From positions 70,114,001-70,178,000 of the forward strand of contig JAFFJZ010000001.1 of the NCBI GenBank assembly GCA_018340375.1: a DNA stretch of 64,000 nt, read 5' to 3'. Position numbers and translations under genes: made by a program. Of this stretch, positions 12,774 through 23,373 are shown in pieces; position 1 is the stretch's first letter, and each line of letters starts with the position of its first letter. Below the pieces are notes generated by a model. It did not search any database, was not told the origin of the DNA, and saw nothing but the letters and a program-made list of their open reading frames with translations. This DNA comes from Gonatopus flavifemur (taxonomy: Eukaryota; Arthropoda; Insecta; Hymenoptera; Dryinidae).

Positions 12774-14107
12774 CACTTAAAAAATACCGTCTAAAGATGA
12801 AACGAGGCTGCATAATCGTAAGACGATCCCGTTTCAAAATACTTTCAGACAGGGATTCGTTCTATAACATGACGAGAACCGTCTTAAACGATTCCATTTC
12901 ATCAACAGACAACTTCTTCTGTTAGTAAAACGAAACTCGTCTAATGACAAGACGGGGTCCCTTCTAGTGATAAGACGGGGCAAAATACTCAAACTTACTC
13001 ACTTGGGAGCAGATTAGAAACATTTTACTTGTCGCGAGACGAATACCGTCTTGTGAGAAGACAGGATTCATTTCAAGTTAGACGATTTTTGTCTGCTTAT
13101 AAAACTGCACGGTTATTGTATTCAAGGGGTTATATATCTGTTTAAAACCTAAGAATAAGAGGGTTTTCTGTGAATTTTTTGTGACTCTGCAAATAGAACG
13201 ATCAATATAAGGTTTCGAGGATTTATTATACACAGCTGTAGGTGAAAAAAAAATTATTAACTTTAATATTGAGGACAAAATGGCGACTCAGTTGTATATA
13301 CAAAAGAAGCGTATTTTTTTAAGGCGCTCCACGGCCGACATCAGAAGTCTCGTACGTCTGCAGCTAGAACAATAAACAAAATTTCTTCTTAATCTACATG
13401 AATGTTGCTACAGAAGTACGTAGGATAATTGAGAAATATTGATTTTTGCAATTTTTGCATCGATTTGAAGAAGAAAATCGACCATAATTTGTTTATAAAA
13501 ATCGTAATTGTTCATCGATCGTAAAAATCGTATGTACTTTGATGAATAATCTATCCGAAAAGCCACAGTTGAATTTTCAAGTCAATCGGATAAAAATTAC
13601 TCGAGTTCTGATGTCGGCCGATTTGGAAGAAGTGGTTTCGAAAAACACGCATTGGAAGTTTGAGAATGAGTTTACGATAGGAAATTCTCAAAATAGAGGC
13701 TTGCTGATTTTTTCATTTTCAGTCTGCGATCCCAGCACCATATAACTGCCGTTCTAAGTTCAAATAACTCTTCTCCAGCTCTTTCTTGGACGATTTAGCG
13801 GTTTTTGGTAACATTCAACATCGCTACATGATTGAAAAAGTCAGAATTTGTGATTTCAAACCGCCCAGAGTTGCTTCAAAAATTCATAATTCAGGAGTTT
13901 TCAAAAAATGTTTTCATCAATAAATGTTATGTTTGATATCATTCTTGAAATGTTTCTACATCATTTAAGCCAATAAAAAAAATTTCAAACAGATATGACC
14001 CCTTAAGACAGTCGATTCTAATGGTAAAACGGCTTCGTTTCATCAGTGGAACAGAATATGTTTCAGGCGGCTGCCGTCTTATGATGAGAAAATCATTTTT
14101 ATGAGTG
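12774..14107. mobile_element. CAC-type element with iterated CGTCTT words, TA duplication
   Basis: The left tip CACTTAAAAAATACCGTCT and the right tip AAATCATTTTTATGAGTG are weak inverted relatives, each followed inwards by AGACGG/CCGTCTTATGATGAG words. TA flanks both ends. From 12790 to 13080 the motif GAGACGG/CCGTCTT recurs about ten times in both orientations, as in ACCGTCTTGTGAGAAGAC. The terminal repeat is short, so the boundaries are moderately secure. Confidence 0.5.
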
Positions 14108-14525
14108 TACATTTTATAATGAAAATCATTGAGGTTAATTCAACCCATTACATTTTTAATTCAACAGTCTGTGATCTCAGTACACTGTGAAACATCCGAC
14201 TGAATGTGGCTGCACCTCACTCGCAAACTCGACTTGAATTCAGGCTTTTCCATTGTGTCGGTATTTTTTTTCGGTGCTTGATTCCAGAGCTTGTTTTGGC
14301 TGCATCTCAGATAAAGCTGATATCAAGGTTGAAAGTAAGTTTTACTTTTTACTGTGTAGGAATCGACGAGCCAGAGACATTACCGGGGGTTGATCATATT
14401 CAATTAGAGGCAGTTAATATTTTCAATGCGCTAAATGACAAACGAAACTTCATGAGAAAGTCTTGTAATTCTTCTATTTTGCTATTTTCTCCGTGTATAA
14501 ATCGCTGTTTCTAAGGTTCACCAAT

Positions 14526-15651
14526 CACGGAGAAAAAATGGTTTGCTACGATAGCGCCTACAAAGGAATTTGTTGTCCTTGCAAAAATATTCACTCCAGC
14601 AGCTGAAACGTTGTTCTGTTAACAGATTTGTTTATGTCAGCAAAAAAATGTAGTTCCGTCAACCATTTTTCTCGCTCTTTTAATCACCCATACAAAAATT
14701 TTTGGGCTTCGCCAATGCTGACAATAAAATTTAGCTTGGCGCAATGATGACAGACAAGGCTTGGCAATCTATAACGTTGATTAACAATAAATACAATGTT
14801 GCACCGATGTCGGTGTTCGACGGATTTCGTTTGTCAGCTTATTATTGTGGCACAATCGCGCCAAGCTTGGCTCTTGCTTGGCTCATCCTTGGCCCAACAT
14901 TGACTAAACGATAGATTCCATTCAACCCCAGGATCATTTAGAATGTGGTTCAATATTGCCCCAACTTTGGCCTAGTTTCGGTAGAAATTAGCTTTCAATG
15001 TAGCGTCGATCATTGATAATAGCATGGCTCAATATTGGCAACCTATATATTATTTTTGCTATGTTACTAATCAAGTGCTTCTCGCGAGTGGTGAAACGCG
15101 TATACGAAGAATATATAAGGCTTAAGTAAGTTTTTGGAAGAACAGTCAATCGCTCTTTACTATGAGTCACACTCGAGGGCTCCTACCGCCGAGCTAACAT
15201 ACATTGTGTCTACTTCTCATGGCAAAATTTACCGACAAAAGACGCCGAGCTTTCCACAAACAAATGAGGGGAAAACAATAAGACTTCAAACAATATATGT
15301 CAGAAATTGCGAAATGCGCATACCTTTTATATATTTCTGGGTTAAATATTTTTTACTTTGATCATTGGCGCATCATTGACAAACAAAATTTCTAATTGTT
15401 TGCCAATGATGGTATATTTCATGGTCATTGTTTCATCGATGATGGGACTTCATTGGAAAAACACGTAGGTAAATCATAAAATGATGTTATCATTCCAGGT
15501 TTGCGCCATGCTTGGTTGCCAAGCCTCAGCCATACTTTATCTACGTTGCACCATGCTAGCGCCAATCGTTAATTTCTATATGGGTAGTTCTTTTTGTAGG
15601 CGCTATAGTAACAAACCTGCTTGTTATGCCAGTAATACTTTTTTCTCCGTG
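14526..15651. mobile_element. CAC-type TIR element, 1126 bp, AT duplication
   Basis: CACGGAGAAAAAATGGTTTG opens the element and CTTTTTTCTCCGTG closes it. Just inside, GATAGCGCCTACAAA on the left matches TTTGTAGGCGCTATAG on the right. AT lies at 14524-14525 and 15652-15653. The centre is occupied by a CCC-type element (14687-15584). The short copy at 4822-5045 is the same family without that cargo. Confidence 0.8.
14687..15584. mobile_element. CCC-type element nested in 14526-15651
   Basis: CCCATACAAAAATTTTTGGG at the left and TAATTTCTATATGGG at the right are its tips. The flanking dinucleotides are CA and TA, so the duplication is imperfect. The interior repeats CTTGGCNCAA and TTGGCCCAA words like the 9748-10406 family. 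Short frames inside (for example 15134-15361) show no recognisable protein. Confidence 0.55.
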
Positions 15652-15983
15652 ATGTTATACTTCGCAATAAAATATATAGCAATTATTGCTGTTTGCTTTT
15701 CCATATTGAAAACTCATAAATCCATTATTTGAAGACAGTATGCAATGATTTAATAAAAAAGAATTTTACAAAAATTATACTTACAATGTTTTGATAATAT
15801 ATCTACAAAATGTAATAAACCTTCTGTAAACAATTCTTATGAAGATAAAATTGTATAGAATACATACATTTGTCTACCTATTTCCCACCATTTTTATGCA
15901 ATTACGTACAAATTCTTATCCACAATCTTATCCAGTAGAAATGATTGCTGATATTTCGAAGATGCATTGTTGACGGATCTTCA

Positions 15984-16331
15984 ACGGAGAAAAAAGAATT
16001 CGCTATGACGAAACCTGATTTTGTGGGATACTTGTTGCTGGAGCAACAAACTTTTTGCTTTGACAGCAATCTATTTAGCTAATCTTGTGAGCTGCGACAG
16101 TGATGTTTTTCAGCTGTGGCAACCAAACATTCTCGTCCCCCAGCAAAATTCTGTTCGCTATTCTGGATATAATGCTTGAAATGTTGCTAGTCCTGCGGAA
16201 AATTTGCTGTTTTAGTCAATCATGTTGCTCTCTCGGCAATTCAGTTGGCTATGGCAGCGAATTTTCAGCTAGTTTAGCGAAAAGATTTGTCATTCCTCGA
16301 TTCTCTGTGTCAGGAAAATTTTTTCTCCGTG
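15984..16331. mobile_element. CAC-type MITE of AGCAA/TTGCT modules, CA duplication
   Basis: ACGGAGAAAAAAGAATTCGC begins it (the usual first C is missing) and AAAATTTTTTCTCCGTG ends it, with CA at 15982-15983 and 16332-16333. The interior repeats TTTGCTTTGACAGC, ATTTGCTGTTTTAG and TTGGCTATGGCAGC. The frame 16100-16468 read through it is a repeat artefact. Confidence 0.7.
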
Positions 16332-16500
16332 CAGCAATCATCGTTTGCAGGACGATGAATCCCTGTAAATTCCCAATTGTTTCCTCGTTACAAGATAACG
16401 GAAAGCTTCTGTGTGATATATTTACACCCTCAAATCCTGTACAAGGCATTTACAATTCGCAAAACTAAAACTTGTTCAATTCTTCGCTCTCATCGCGTGC
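16085..16500 (+). repeat. local duplication, copy A
   Basis: Matches copy B (17012-18724) from GAGCTGCGACAG to about CTTGTTCAATTCTTC. The match continues about 165 bp past the MITE end at 16331 (landmarks GTTTCCTCGTTACAAGATAA, CCTGTACAAGGCATTTAC), so host flank was copied too. That indicates duplication of DNA, not a second transposition. Confidence 0.75.
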
Positions 16501-17011
16501 ACTGTAAAAAAATCGTGCGATCGACTTTGGTATGAAAATGATCGAAGTCAGTCGTTGCGAAGCGTTTCAATGGTCACATATAACTACGTGTGTGCTAAAT
16601 CTTGCTCTTTCTTTGTGACTACGCACAAATTTTTATTGCTTCTCTCTCGCTCGAAGTGCTTTTGTTCTTTGCTTAAAATGCACTAAACTTGTTAGAATCT
16701 CTTCGAATGTGTGGTTCATATGCAAAGTGTGAAGAACGATTCATCTTTTTTTTTTTTATTACATCGCTTTCAATTTCAACGGTGTTGCAAGGGAAGAATC
16801 GAAGCTTTGTGTTTTGATTGAACTTCCTGTGAATTGTAATATTCATAATTATTAATCATTCTCTTATTCGAGTCATTTATAATCATTTCTTGAGTCAAGT
16901 TCCGGCATTTTAGAATTGGAAATGATGTTTACTTGATAATACATTATCTATTAGAGAAACATACACCTTTTCGAATTGATTTGAATTCTGTTTTTCCTCG
17001 TTCGTTTCCAT
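16501..17011. other. spacer between duplication copies
   Basis: No gene or shared repeat recognised. A T-run lies at about 16745. Confidence 0.45.
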
Positions 17012-17221
17012 TTCAGCTACGACAGCGATTTTTTAGCTCTGGTAACCAAACATTTTCACTCCCCCAGCAAAATTTTGTAAGCTATTCTGGATATTATACT
17101 AAAGATATTGCTAGGTCAGCAGAAAATTTGCTGTTCTAGTAAATCATGTTGCTCTCTCGGCAATTCAGTTGGCTGCGGTAGCGAATTTTCAGCTAGTTTA
17201 GCAAAAAGATTTGTTATTCTA

Positions 17222-18508
17222 TCAGGTTGGCAACTAAGTAATTGCGGATTTCACTCATAGATGGTGTCAGTTGAATTTTTAGGTTTGCAGACGCAGTACA
17301 AATGTAAAACACATCTTGTTATTTGATAGTTGGCAATTCAGCTGTCAATCAGTAACAAAAGTTTTTTGATCGTTTGCGTAGTTTTCGTTTGGCGTTCGTT
17401 AAAAAATGGAAAATCAAAAGGAACATTTTCGTCATATTTTGCTTTTTTATTTCTGCAAAGGGAAAAACGCATCGCAAGCTCATAAAAAGTTATGTGCTGT
17501 TTATGGTGACGAAGCCTTAAAAGAACGGCAGTGTCAAAATTGGTTTGCCAAATTTCGTTCTGGTGATTTTTCACTCAAAAATGAAAAACGCTCTGGTTGT
17601 CCAGTTGACGTTGATGACGCCCTAATCGAAGCAATGATCGATTCGGATCGTCACAGTACAACACGTGAGATTGCAGAGAAACTTCATGTATCACATACAT
17701 GCATTGAAAATCACTTAAAACAACTTGGCTATGTTCAAAAACTCGATACATGGGTTCCTCACGAACTGAAAGAAACGCATTTAACGCAACGCATTAACAT
17801 CTGCGATTTGCTAAAGAAACGTAATGAAAATGATCCATTTTTAAAACGACTGATAACTGGCGATGGAAAATGGGTTGTGTACAACAATATCAAGCGGAAA
17901 AGATCGTGGAACAGGCCAGGTGAACTAACTCGAACAACAGCAAAAGCTGATATTCATCGAAAGAAGGTTTTGTTATCAGTTTGGTGGGATTACAAAGGAA
18001 TTGTCTACTTTGAACTCTTACCACCCAACCGAACGATCAATTCTGATGTCTACATTGAACAACTAACGAAATTAAACAATGCAGTTGAAGAAAAGCGGCC
18101 CGAATTGACAAATCGAAAAGGTGTTGTATTCCATCATGACGATGCAAGGCCACACACATCTTTGGTCACTCGGCAAAAATTATTGGAGCTTGGTTGGGAT
18201 GTTTTGCCACATCCACCATATAGTCCTGACCTTGCACCATCTGATTACTTTTTGTTTCGATCTTTCCAAAACTCCTTGAATGGTAAAAATTTCAGTAATG
18301 ATGATGATATCAAATCGTATCTGATTCAGTTTTTTGCTAATAAAAACCAGAAGTTTTATGAACGTGGGATTATGATGCTGCCTGAAAGATGGCAAAAGGT
18401 CATTGATCAAAATGGGCAATACATAACAGAATAAAGTTATTTAGTTTCATGAAAAAAGTGTCTTTGATTTTCTAACAAACATCCGCAATTACTTAGTTGC
18501 CAACCCAA
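17222..18508 (+). mobile_element. mariner transposon 1, 1287 bp, with open transposase
   Basis: Terminal repeats GGTTGGCAACTAAGTAATTG... (17225 inwards) and their complement at 18481-18505 match perfectly for 25 bp; the outermost three bases differ (TCA against TTG). TA flanks the element (17220-17221, 18509-18510). Length, TA duplication and a single transposase frame are all standard for mariner. Confidence 0.92.
17406..18434 (+). CDS. mariner transposase (DD34D)
   Basis: The 342-residue uninterrupted frame starts at ATG 17406, about 184 bp inside the left terminal repeat, and stops with TAA. The N-terminal part (about 1-110) is the helix-turn-helix DNA-binding region, with QNWFAKFRSGDFS near 44 and TTREIAEKLHVSH near 85. 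WVPHEL at 116-121 is the conserved linker. The catalytic domain carries Asp153 (TGDGKW), Asp245 (HHDDARPHTS) and Asp280 (APSDY), with exactly 34 residues between the second and third. YSPDLAP precedes the last. Two positions depart from the usual family motifs: Gly after Asp153 where Glu is normal (GDEKW), and Asp246 where Asn is normal (HDN). The protein resembles the cecropia-type mariners related to human SETMAR. It would cut and paste its own element in the nucleus. The open frame suggests recent arrival, but whether it is active cannot be told. Confidence 0.93.
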   Translation: MENQKEHFRHILLFYFCKGKNASQAHKKLCAVYGDEALKERQCQNWFAKFRSGDFSLKNEKRSGCPVDVDDALIEAMIDSDRHSTTREIAEKLHVSHTCIENHLKQLGYVQKLDTWVPHELKETHLTQRINICDLLKKRNENDPFLKRLITGDGKWVVYNNIKRKRSWNRPGELTRTTAKADIHRKKVLLSVWWDYKGIVYFELLPPNRTINSDVYIEQLTKLNNAVEEKRPELTNRKGVVFHHDDARPHTSLVTRQKLLELGWDVLPHPPYSPDLAPSDYFLFRSFQNSLNGKNFSNDDDIKSYLIQFFANKNQKFYERGIMMLPERWQKVIDQNGQYITE

Positions 18509-18784
18509 TATATATATATTACCTCGATTTTCTGTGTCAGGAAAATTTTTTCTCCCCGCAGCAATCACCGTTTGCAGGATAATGAATCCCTGTGAATTCT
18601 CAATCGTTTCCTCGTTACAAGATAACGGGAAGCTTCTGTTCGATATGTTCACAATCTTAAATCCTGTACAAGGCATTTACAATTCGAAAAACCAAAACTT
18701 GTTGATTTCTTCATTCTGATCACGGAAGTTCGACAGGAAGTAAGTAATTTTATTCTCTTATTAATTCTCTTTTCCCTAAATCAA

Positions 18785-19286
18785 CCCACTGAGCATTTCC
18801 GTCAGACCCTTGCATTAATATTGCAGCGATATTGATGCGATCTTGAAAGTACTTGTCTTTCAATTTAAAAATGCAATATTACAAAAGTAACTTGCAAAAA
18901 TATCGTTGAAATATTACCTGACAACGTAATATTGCTGCAATTTACTTGTAATTGGATATTGTAATACACGGAAAAAATAATTTAGCTGCGGCAGCTAAGT
19001 AGCTAGCACGGACACGGACAGCCATTGAAATTAGCTCCTGCAGCTAAATTTTAGCTGTTACCGCAAATAAATTGACTACAAATGCAAATTTTTTTGCTGT
19101 AACAGCTAAGATTTAGCTGCAGGAGCTAATTTAATGGCTGTCCGTGTCCGTGCTAGCCACTTAGCTGTTGCAGCTAAATTATTTCTTCCGTGTATTACTG
19201 TTGTAATTCTCATAACGGGTACTTTCAAGATCGCATCAACATCGATGCAATGTTAATGCAAGGTTCTAACGGAAACGCTCAGTGGG
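18785..19286. mobile_element. CCC-type TIR element, AA duplication, carrying a nested foldback
   Basis: CCCACTGAGCATTTCCGT is mirrored by ACGGAAACGCTCAGTGGG. The arms pair for about 65 bp, including TTGCATTAATATTGCAGCG against CGATGCAATGTTAATGCAA. AA lies at 18783-18784 and 19287-19288. The 226-bp element 18967-19192 sits in its middle. Confidence 0.85.
18967..19192. mobile_element. CAC-type foldback MITE, TA duplication
   Basis: CACGGAAAAAATAATTTAGC faces GCTAAATTATTTCTTCCGTG. The arms continue through AGCTAAGTAGCTAGCACGG and GGACACGGACAGCCATT, pairing for about 90 bp each side with a short loop. TA is present at both ends. A smaller relative lies at 20854-20997. Confidence 0.9.
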
Positions 19287-19695
19287 AACTTAATAATGAT
19301 ATCTTCGAGAGATTTAATTTTGAAATGTTATATTTCGTTATCTATAATCTCTAAATCCAAAAGAGTGAAAAATCACTCTTCTTACTTCATGAAATCTCAA
19401 AACCCACGTCTACGTTCGCTTCAAATGGTGTTTCCACTCTTCTGGAATGAACTCTCATTCTCCGAGAGTGCAAAATTGAATGTGAAATTGGAATTATTAT
19501 GAATTTCCAACTCCAAATCTTAGACTATCACTCGGAGAGTTCTGAAATTTCATGAGAAAATTCAACAAAATCACTTCTGATCGGTTAGAGTGGAATCTAA
19601 CAATTGTATAATTTATAAATAATTCGCAGTTATGGACTAATTCAGTGGCTGAACAATTCGCTGAGATGGCAAAAAATTCAGCAAAAACATAGCAT
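19287..19695. repeat. AT-rich spacer with ACTCT-family repeat
   Basis: CTCTAAATCCAAAAGAGTGA at about 19349 and several ACTCTT/AAGAGT words up to 19595 match words at 12027 and 52108-52315. Boundaries cannot be fixed. No gene seen. Confidence 0.4.
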
Positions 19696-20330
19696 CCCAT
19701 GCAGAAATTGACGAACGACCCAGTACTGGAATAACGTTATTTGCCAACTGCCAACTGTTGGCAAACAACGTTGGAATAAACCTGGAATGATAACGCTGAT
19801 CAACACTGGTACGGCGTTGTTCACCAATACTGGGTCAACGTTAACATCAACCCTGAATCAGTACTGGTTTTTCATTGTATACCAACATTGACAATTGATT
19901 TTCAACCGGTGATGGTAATCCATTTAAGCCTTTGTACGTAGCTAATGAAAATAATGATATATTTTCAGCTAATGTCCATGGTTATATCGAAAGTAAAAAA
20001 TATAACACATCTGTTCGTATGTAGCTGAAGTTTGAATCGTTTCTTGAAACGAATGAATAATCCGAAAACATGTGAAGAAGTCAATTCGAGAACACGAATA
20101 ATAATATTTCTTCAAAATTTTGCCGTATTAAACCACACATAATGGACAACGTTGAACGAGTTTCAAATCAACGTTGGCAAATCAGCATTGACTATCGGCG
20201 TTACAATAACATTGTACTGGTTGTTACTTCAACCACGTTACAACGTTGGCAACCAACCCTGGTAATCAGTGTTGTACCAGTACTGTTTCGATTGTTATGG
20301 TTGGTTGGAAGTCGGCATTTTCTGCATGGG
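19696..20330. mobile_element. CCC-type TIR element, AT duplication
   Basis: CCCATGCAGAAATTGACG and GGCATTTTCTGCATGGG are its tips, with AT at 19694-19695 and 20331-20332. The interior repeats CCAACGTTGG, CCAGTACTGG and related inverted words (for example TGCCAACTGTTGGCA) on both sides of the centre. 635 bp, no coding. Confidence 0.8.
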
Positions 20331-20853
20331 ATGGTTATCGAAGCCGATTTCTTCGCCCCAGCGTGTGGATAATTGCAGATCTGTATCTCACCTAGATCCG
20401 CCTGTATCTGATCGGATCTAATCGGATCTGACCAGATTCGTATTTTGGTCATATCTGCCTGAACCCGATTGTATTTGATCGGATCATCTGATCAGATTGA
20501 AATGAATGCATTATGTTTATAATGGTTAGAAGAATCCTTGGGAATATCTCAAAGAAATTTTAGACTCTGTGGACAGACTCGAGTCTTTTCATGGATAAAA
20601 AAGTCTGAATAACTACTTTGGATTTCAATGTTATGAAAATTTATTAGCTGGAATTTGGTACTGGGATCCGCTGGTGAAGAGATTTTTATAATTTATTCAT
20701 AAACTATGCCTAACTGTTCTCCCTAAGCTCACAACCATGACACCCTACCTAATACTTCATATACTAATGTATGAAGCAGTTAGGACGGATAAGAAAAGGC
20801 ATTGAATTAGCTGCTGTAGCTCAATTTTGGTGACAACAGCAGAATAATTCGTA

Positions 20854-20997
20854 CACGGAAAGAATAATTTAGCTGCAGCAGCTAAGTAGCTAGCACGAAC
20901 ACGGACAGCCATTAAATTTAGCTGCAGGAGCCAATTTGATGGCTGTCCGTGTCCATGCTAGCTACTTAGCTGCTGCAGCTAAATTATTTTTTCCGTG
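20854..20997. mobile_element. CAC-type foldback MITE, near-perfect 144-bp palindrome
   Basis: CACGGAAAGAATAATTTAGC mirrors GCTAAATTATTTTTTCCGTG, and the pairing runs almost to the centre through CAGCTAAGTAGCTAGCACG and GGACAGCCAT. TA at 20852-20853 and 20998-20999. It is the loop-shortened sibling of 18967-19192. Confidence 0.9.
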
Positions 20998-21611
20998 TAT
21001 TCCATCATTCACTATTATCAAATTGTGTTCCTCCGAACTCAAACTATATTCCTTCCCAATTCGAATGAATCGAACAAGAGTGATGAAGAATTATTGCTGG
21101 GAATGTTCTCCTTAAACATCATTACATAATTCTAGCTGAGCATCTGAGAATCCACTGATGTATAGATTATCCATAATTTATGTCTAATTTTTTTATGGGT
21201 ACATGAAGTACTTTTCCTTCCAGTTTTGCACAATATTCTTATCCGAAAAAAAATTATCCCAAACTGCGAAAATTTTGGGTAATACCAATTTTGGTCCTGC
21301 TTGAATGAAAAAAAAAGAACGAGAAATAGAATTCACTTACAGGAGTTGAGTGGTTAGCACGGATAAGGAAAGGCATTGAATTAGGCTTTTGTAGCTGAAT
21401 TCTCATACACAATTTATGTCTAGTTTTGACCAAATTATGTTTAATTTTTTGCATGGGATCAAATAAGTTTAATGAAATATTATTGCGGAAAATTTATCCT
21501 TCGTTCTTCTTAAACACCAGTACATAATCTGAAACTGAGTATTTGAGAATTCACTGATGTATAGATCAATGACAATTAATCTTCAATATTGCACACTTTG
21601 AGGCCTTACAT
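20998..21611. repeat. two partial direct repeats
   Basis: About 21060-21200 and 21430-21570 share CTTAAACA-CA-TACATAAT, GAGAATYCACTGATGTATAG and CATAATTTATGTCTA words in the same order. This looks like an old tandem duplication beside the 21612-24625 inverted repeat, which uses the same CATAATTTATG words. Confidence 0.45.
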
Positions 21612-21832
21612 ATCATGCATAATTTATGAATATTTTATGTGAGGAAATGAACATGCATAAATTGTAGATAAATTTTGTATAAAATGTGTGTGAAGTTAAT
21701 ATAAGCGCCCGATTATCAACATCCGATATGATTTGGAGTTGTTAAATCACAGGAATGATTTACAAAATTCACTTGGATTTAGAATTGTTAGAAACATAAT
21801 TTGCAATTTGCATGAAGGACTATATTATTTTA

Positions 21833-23126
21833 CGAGGGTGGATTGATAAGTTTCCGGCCTGACCAAGAGATGGCGCCACTAGGCCTACCTTGAGGTGGCG
21901 TTCTATAGTACCATCCTTAGATAGCTTGTAGCTATAGTTTCAGTCCGATCGCCATGTTAGTTTAGTTTTGAGAGCACGCTGACCAAGACGCCTCTGTGTT
22001 TTTCGTAAAAATGGAAAAGCTGGAAAATCGTGCTGTCATCAAATACTTTTATTTGAAGGGGTTAACGCCGAAGGAAATTAAAGAAGAGATGGACTCAACA
22101 CTGGGGACATCCTCCCCATCATATTCAACCGTTAAGCAGTGGGTTTCCGAGTTTAAAAAGGGTCGTGTGAGCACCTCTGATGAGCCTCGCTCAGGACGCC
22201 CCATTGAGGTCACAACTCCAGATATGATCGAAAAAATCCATCAAATAGTGCTGAAAGATCGCAGATTAAAAGTTCGTGAGATAGCTGAGACCTGTAAGAT
22301 GTCATATGGACGTGTACAAAATATTTTGCACCAACATTTGTATATGGAAAAGCTCTGTGCAAGATGGGTGCCGCGTTTGCTAACAGTCGACCAAAAATTG
22401 ATTCGAAAGAACATTTCTATCGCCAATTTGGCGTTGTATAAGCGTAATCCAAGCGAATCTTTGCGTCGATTCGTAACCGTTGACGAAACTTGGGTCCACC
22501 ACTACACTCCTGAAACCAAAGAACAGTCTAAACAGTGGATTGGACCAGGGGAACCAACTCCAAAGAAGGCAAAAACAATTTTTTCGGCGAACAAGGTTAT
22601 GGCTACTGTTTTTTGGGATGCAAGAGGTATTATATACATTGATTACCTTGAAAAGGGTAAAACTATCACTAGTCAATCCTACGCAGACTTATTGCAACGT
22701 TTGAGCCACGAAGTGAAAATTAAACGACCTCATCTGGCGAAGAAAAAAATCTTGTTTCATCACGATAACGCACCAGCGCACACGTCAATCGTTGCGATGG
22801 CTAAAATCAACGATCTGAAGTTTGAATTAATGCCGCACCCTCCCTACTCTCCAGACCTAGCCCCGAGTGACTATCATCTGTTTCCTAACCTCAAAAAATG
22901 GCTTGGCGGTGAGAGATTTGCGGACAATGAAGAAGTAATCGAAGCTGTAAATGGGTATTTTGAGGAGCTTGACGAATCAGTCTATAGAGATGGCATTACT
23001 AGACTAGAACACCGCTATGAGAAATGTATCAGCCTTGGAGGAGATTATGTTGAGAAATAAAAAAAAAAAAATTCTTAAAAACGTTGTTTTTCTTGGTCAG
23101 GCCGGAAACTTATCAATCCACCCTCG
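21833..23126 (+). mobile_element. mariner transposon 2, 1294 bp, apparently intact
   Basis: The terminal repeats are identical over 36 bp, beginning CGAGGGTGGATTGATAAGTT (21833-21868 and its complement 23091-23126). TA is duplicated at 21831-21832 and 23127-23128. With an undisturbed transposase frame and perfect ends it has every feature of a recently inserted, possibly autonomous copy. Confidence 0.95.
22011..23060 (+). CDS. mariner transposase (DD34D), intact
   Basis: The 349-residue frame starts at ATG 22011. An upstream GTG in the same frame is not a credible start, and MEKLENR matches the usual mariner N-terminus. Residues 1-110 form the paired helix-turn-helix region, with STVKQWVSEFKKG near 39-51 and RSGRP near 60-64. 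WVPRLL (119-124) is the linker motif. The catalytic residues are Asp158 (TVDETW), Asp252 (HHDNAPAHTS) and Asp287 (APSDYHLF), with 34 residues between the last two. YSPDLAP is present. No stop or frameshift was seen. The sequence resembles irritans-type mariners most, though I assign the subfamily only tentatively. The product binds the 36-bp ends and moves the element into TA sites. An A-run follows the stop codon. Confidence 0.96.
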   Translation: MEKLENRAVIKYFYLKGLTPKEIKEEMDSTLGTSSPSYSTVKQWVSEFKKGRVSTSDEPRSGRPIEVTTPDMIEKIHQIVLKDRRLKVREIAETCKMSYGRVQNILHQHLYMEKLCARWVPRLLTVDQKLIRKNISIANLALYKRNPSESLRRFVTVDETWVHHYTPETKEQSKQWIGPGEPTPKKAKTIFSANKVMATVFWDARGIIYIDYLEKGKTITSQSYADLLQRLSHEVKIKRPHLAKKKILFHHDNAPAHTSIVAMAKINDLKFELMPHPPYSPDLAPSDYHLFPNLKKWLGGERFADNEEVIEAVNGYFEELDESVYRDGITRLEHRYEKCISLGGDYVEK

Positions 23127-23373
23127 TATAATAACAACACTGTATCCTGATCATAAGAGTCAATCAAGAGTTCACCGTGGTGGAACTTGAGTTGGAGCTC
23201 ACACGCTTCATCATGGTATGTTAAATAATTCAACATCTAAAAATGTGCTGGTTTGAAATTCGATTTGACCTCGGTTAACATTTTCATATTTTAACTCTAT
23301 CCAACATATTCCTTCGAATAAGCACGTAGTGAACAGATGTTAATTCATCAAAATTTTGAAGATATTCAAGTAC

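Larger units (their letters stand above)
17012..18724 (+). repeat. local duplication, copy B, split by a mariner
   Basis: 17012-17219 and 18511-18724 together align with copy A, and the break falls where copy A reads ATTTGTCATTCCTCGATT. The left part of the MITE is absent from this copy. A TA-rich run (about 18508-18521) lies beside the mariner's right end. Confidence 0.75.

Noticed and set aside
14206..14514. 102-codon frame
   Set aside because: No recognisable domain and no partner exon seen; it sits between two repeat elements.
16100..16468. 122-codon + strand frame and its minus-strand partner
   Set aside because: Lies across a MITE and its duplicated flank; a partial version recurs in copy B at 18534-18719. 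Cys/Ser-rich with no family resemblance, so a repeat artefact.
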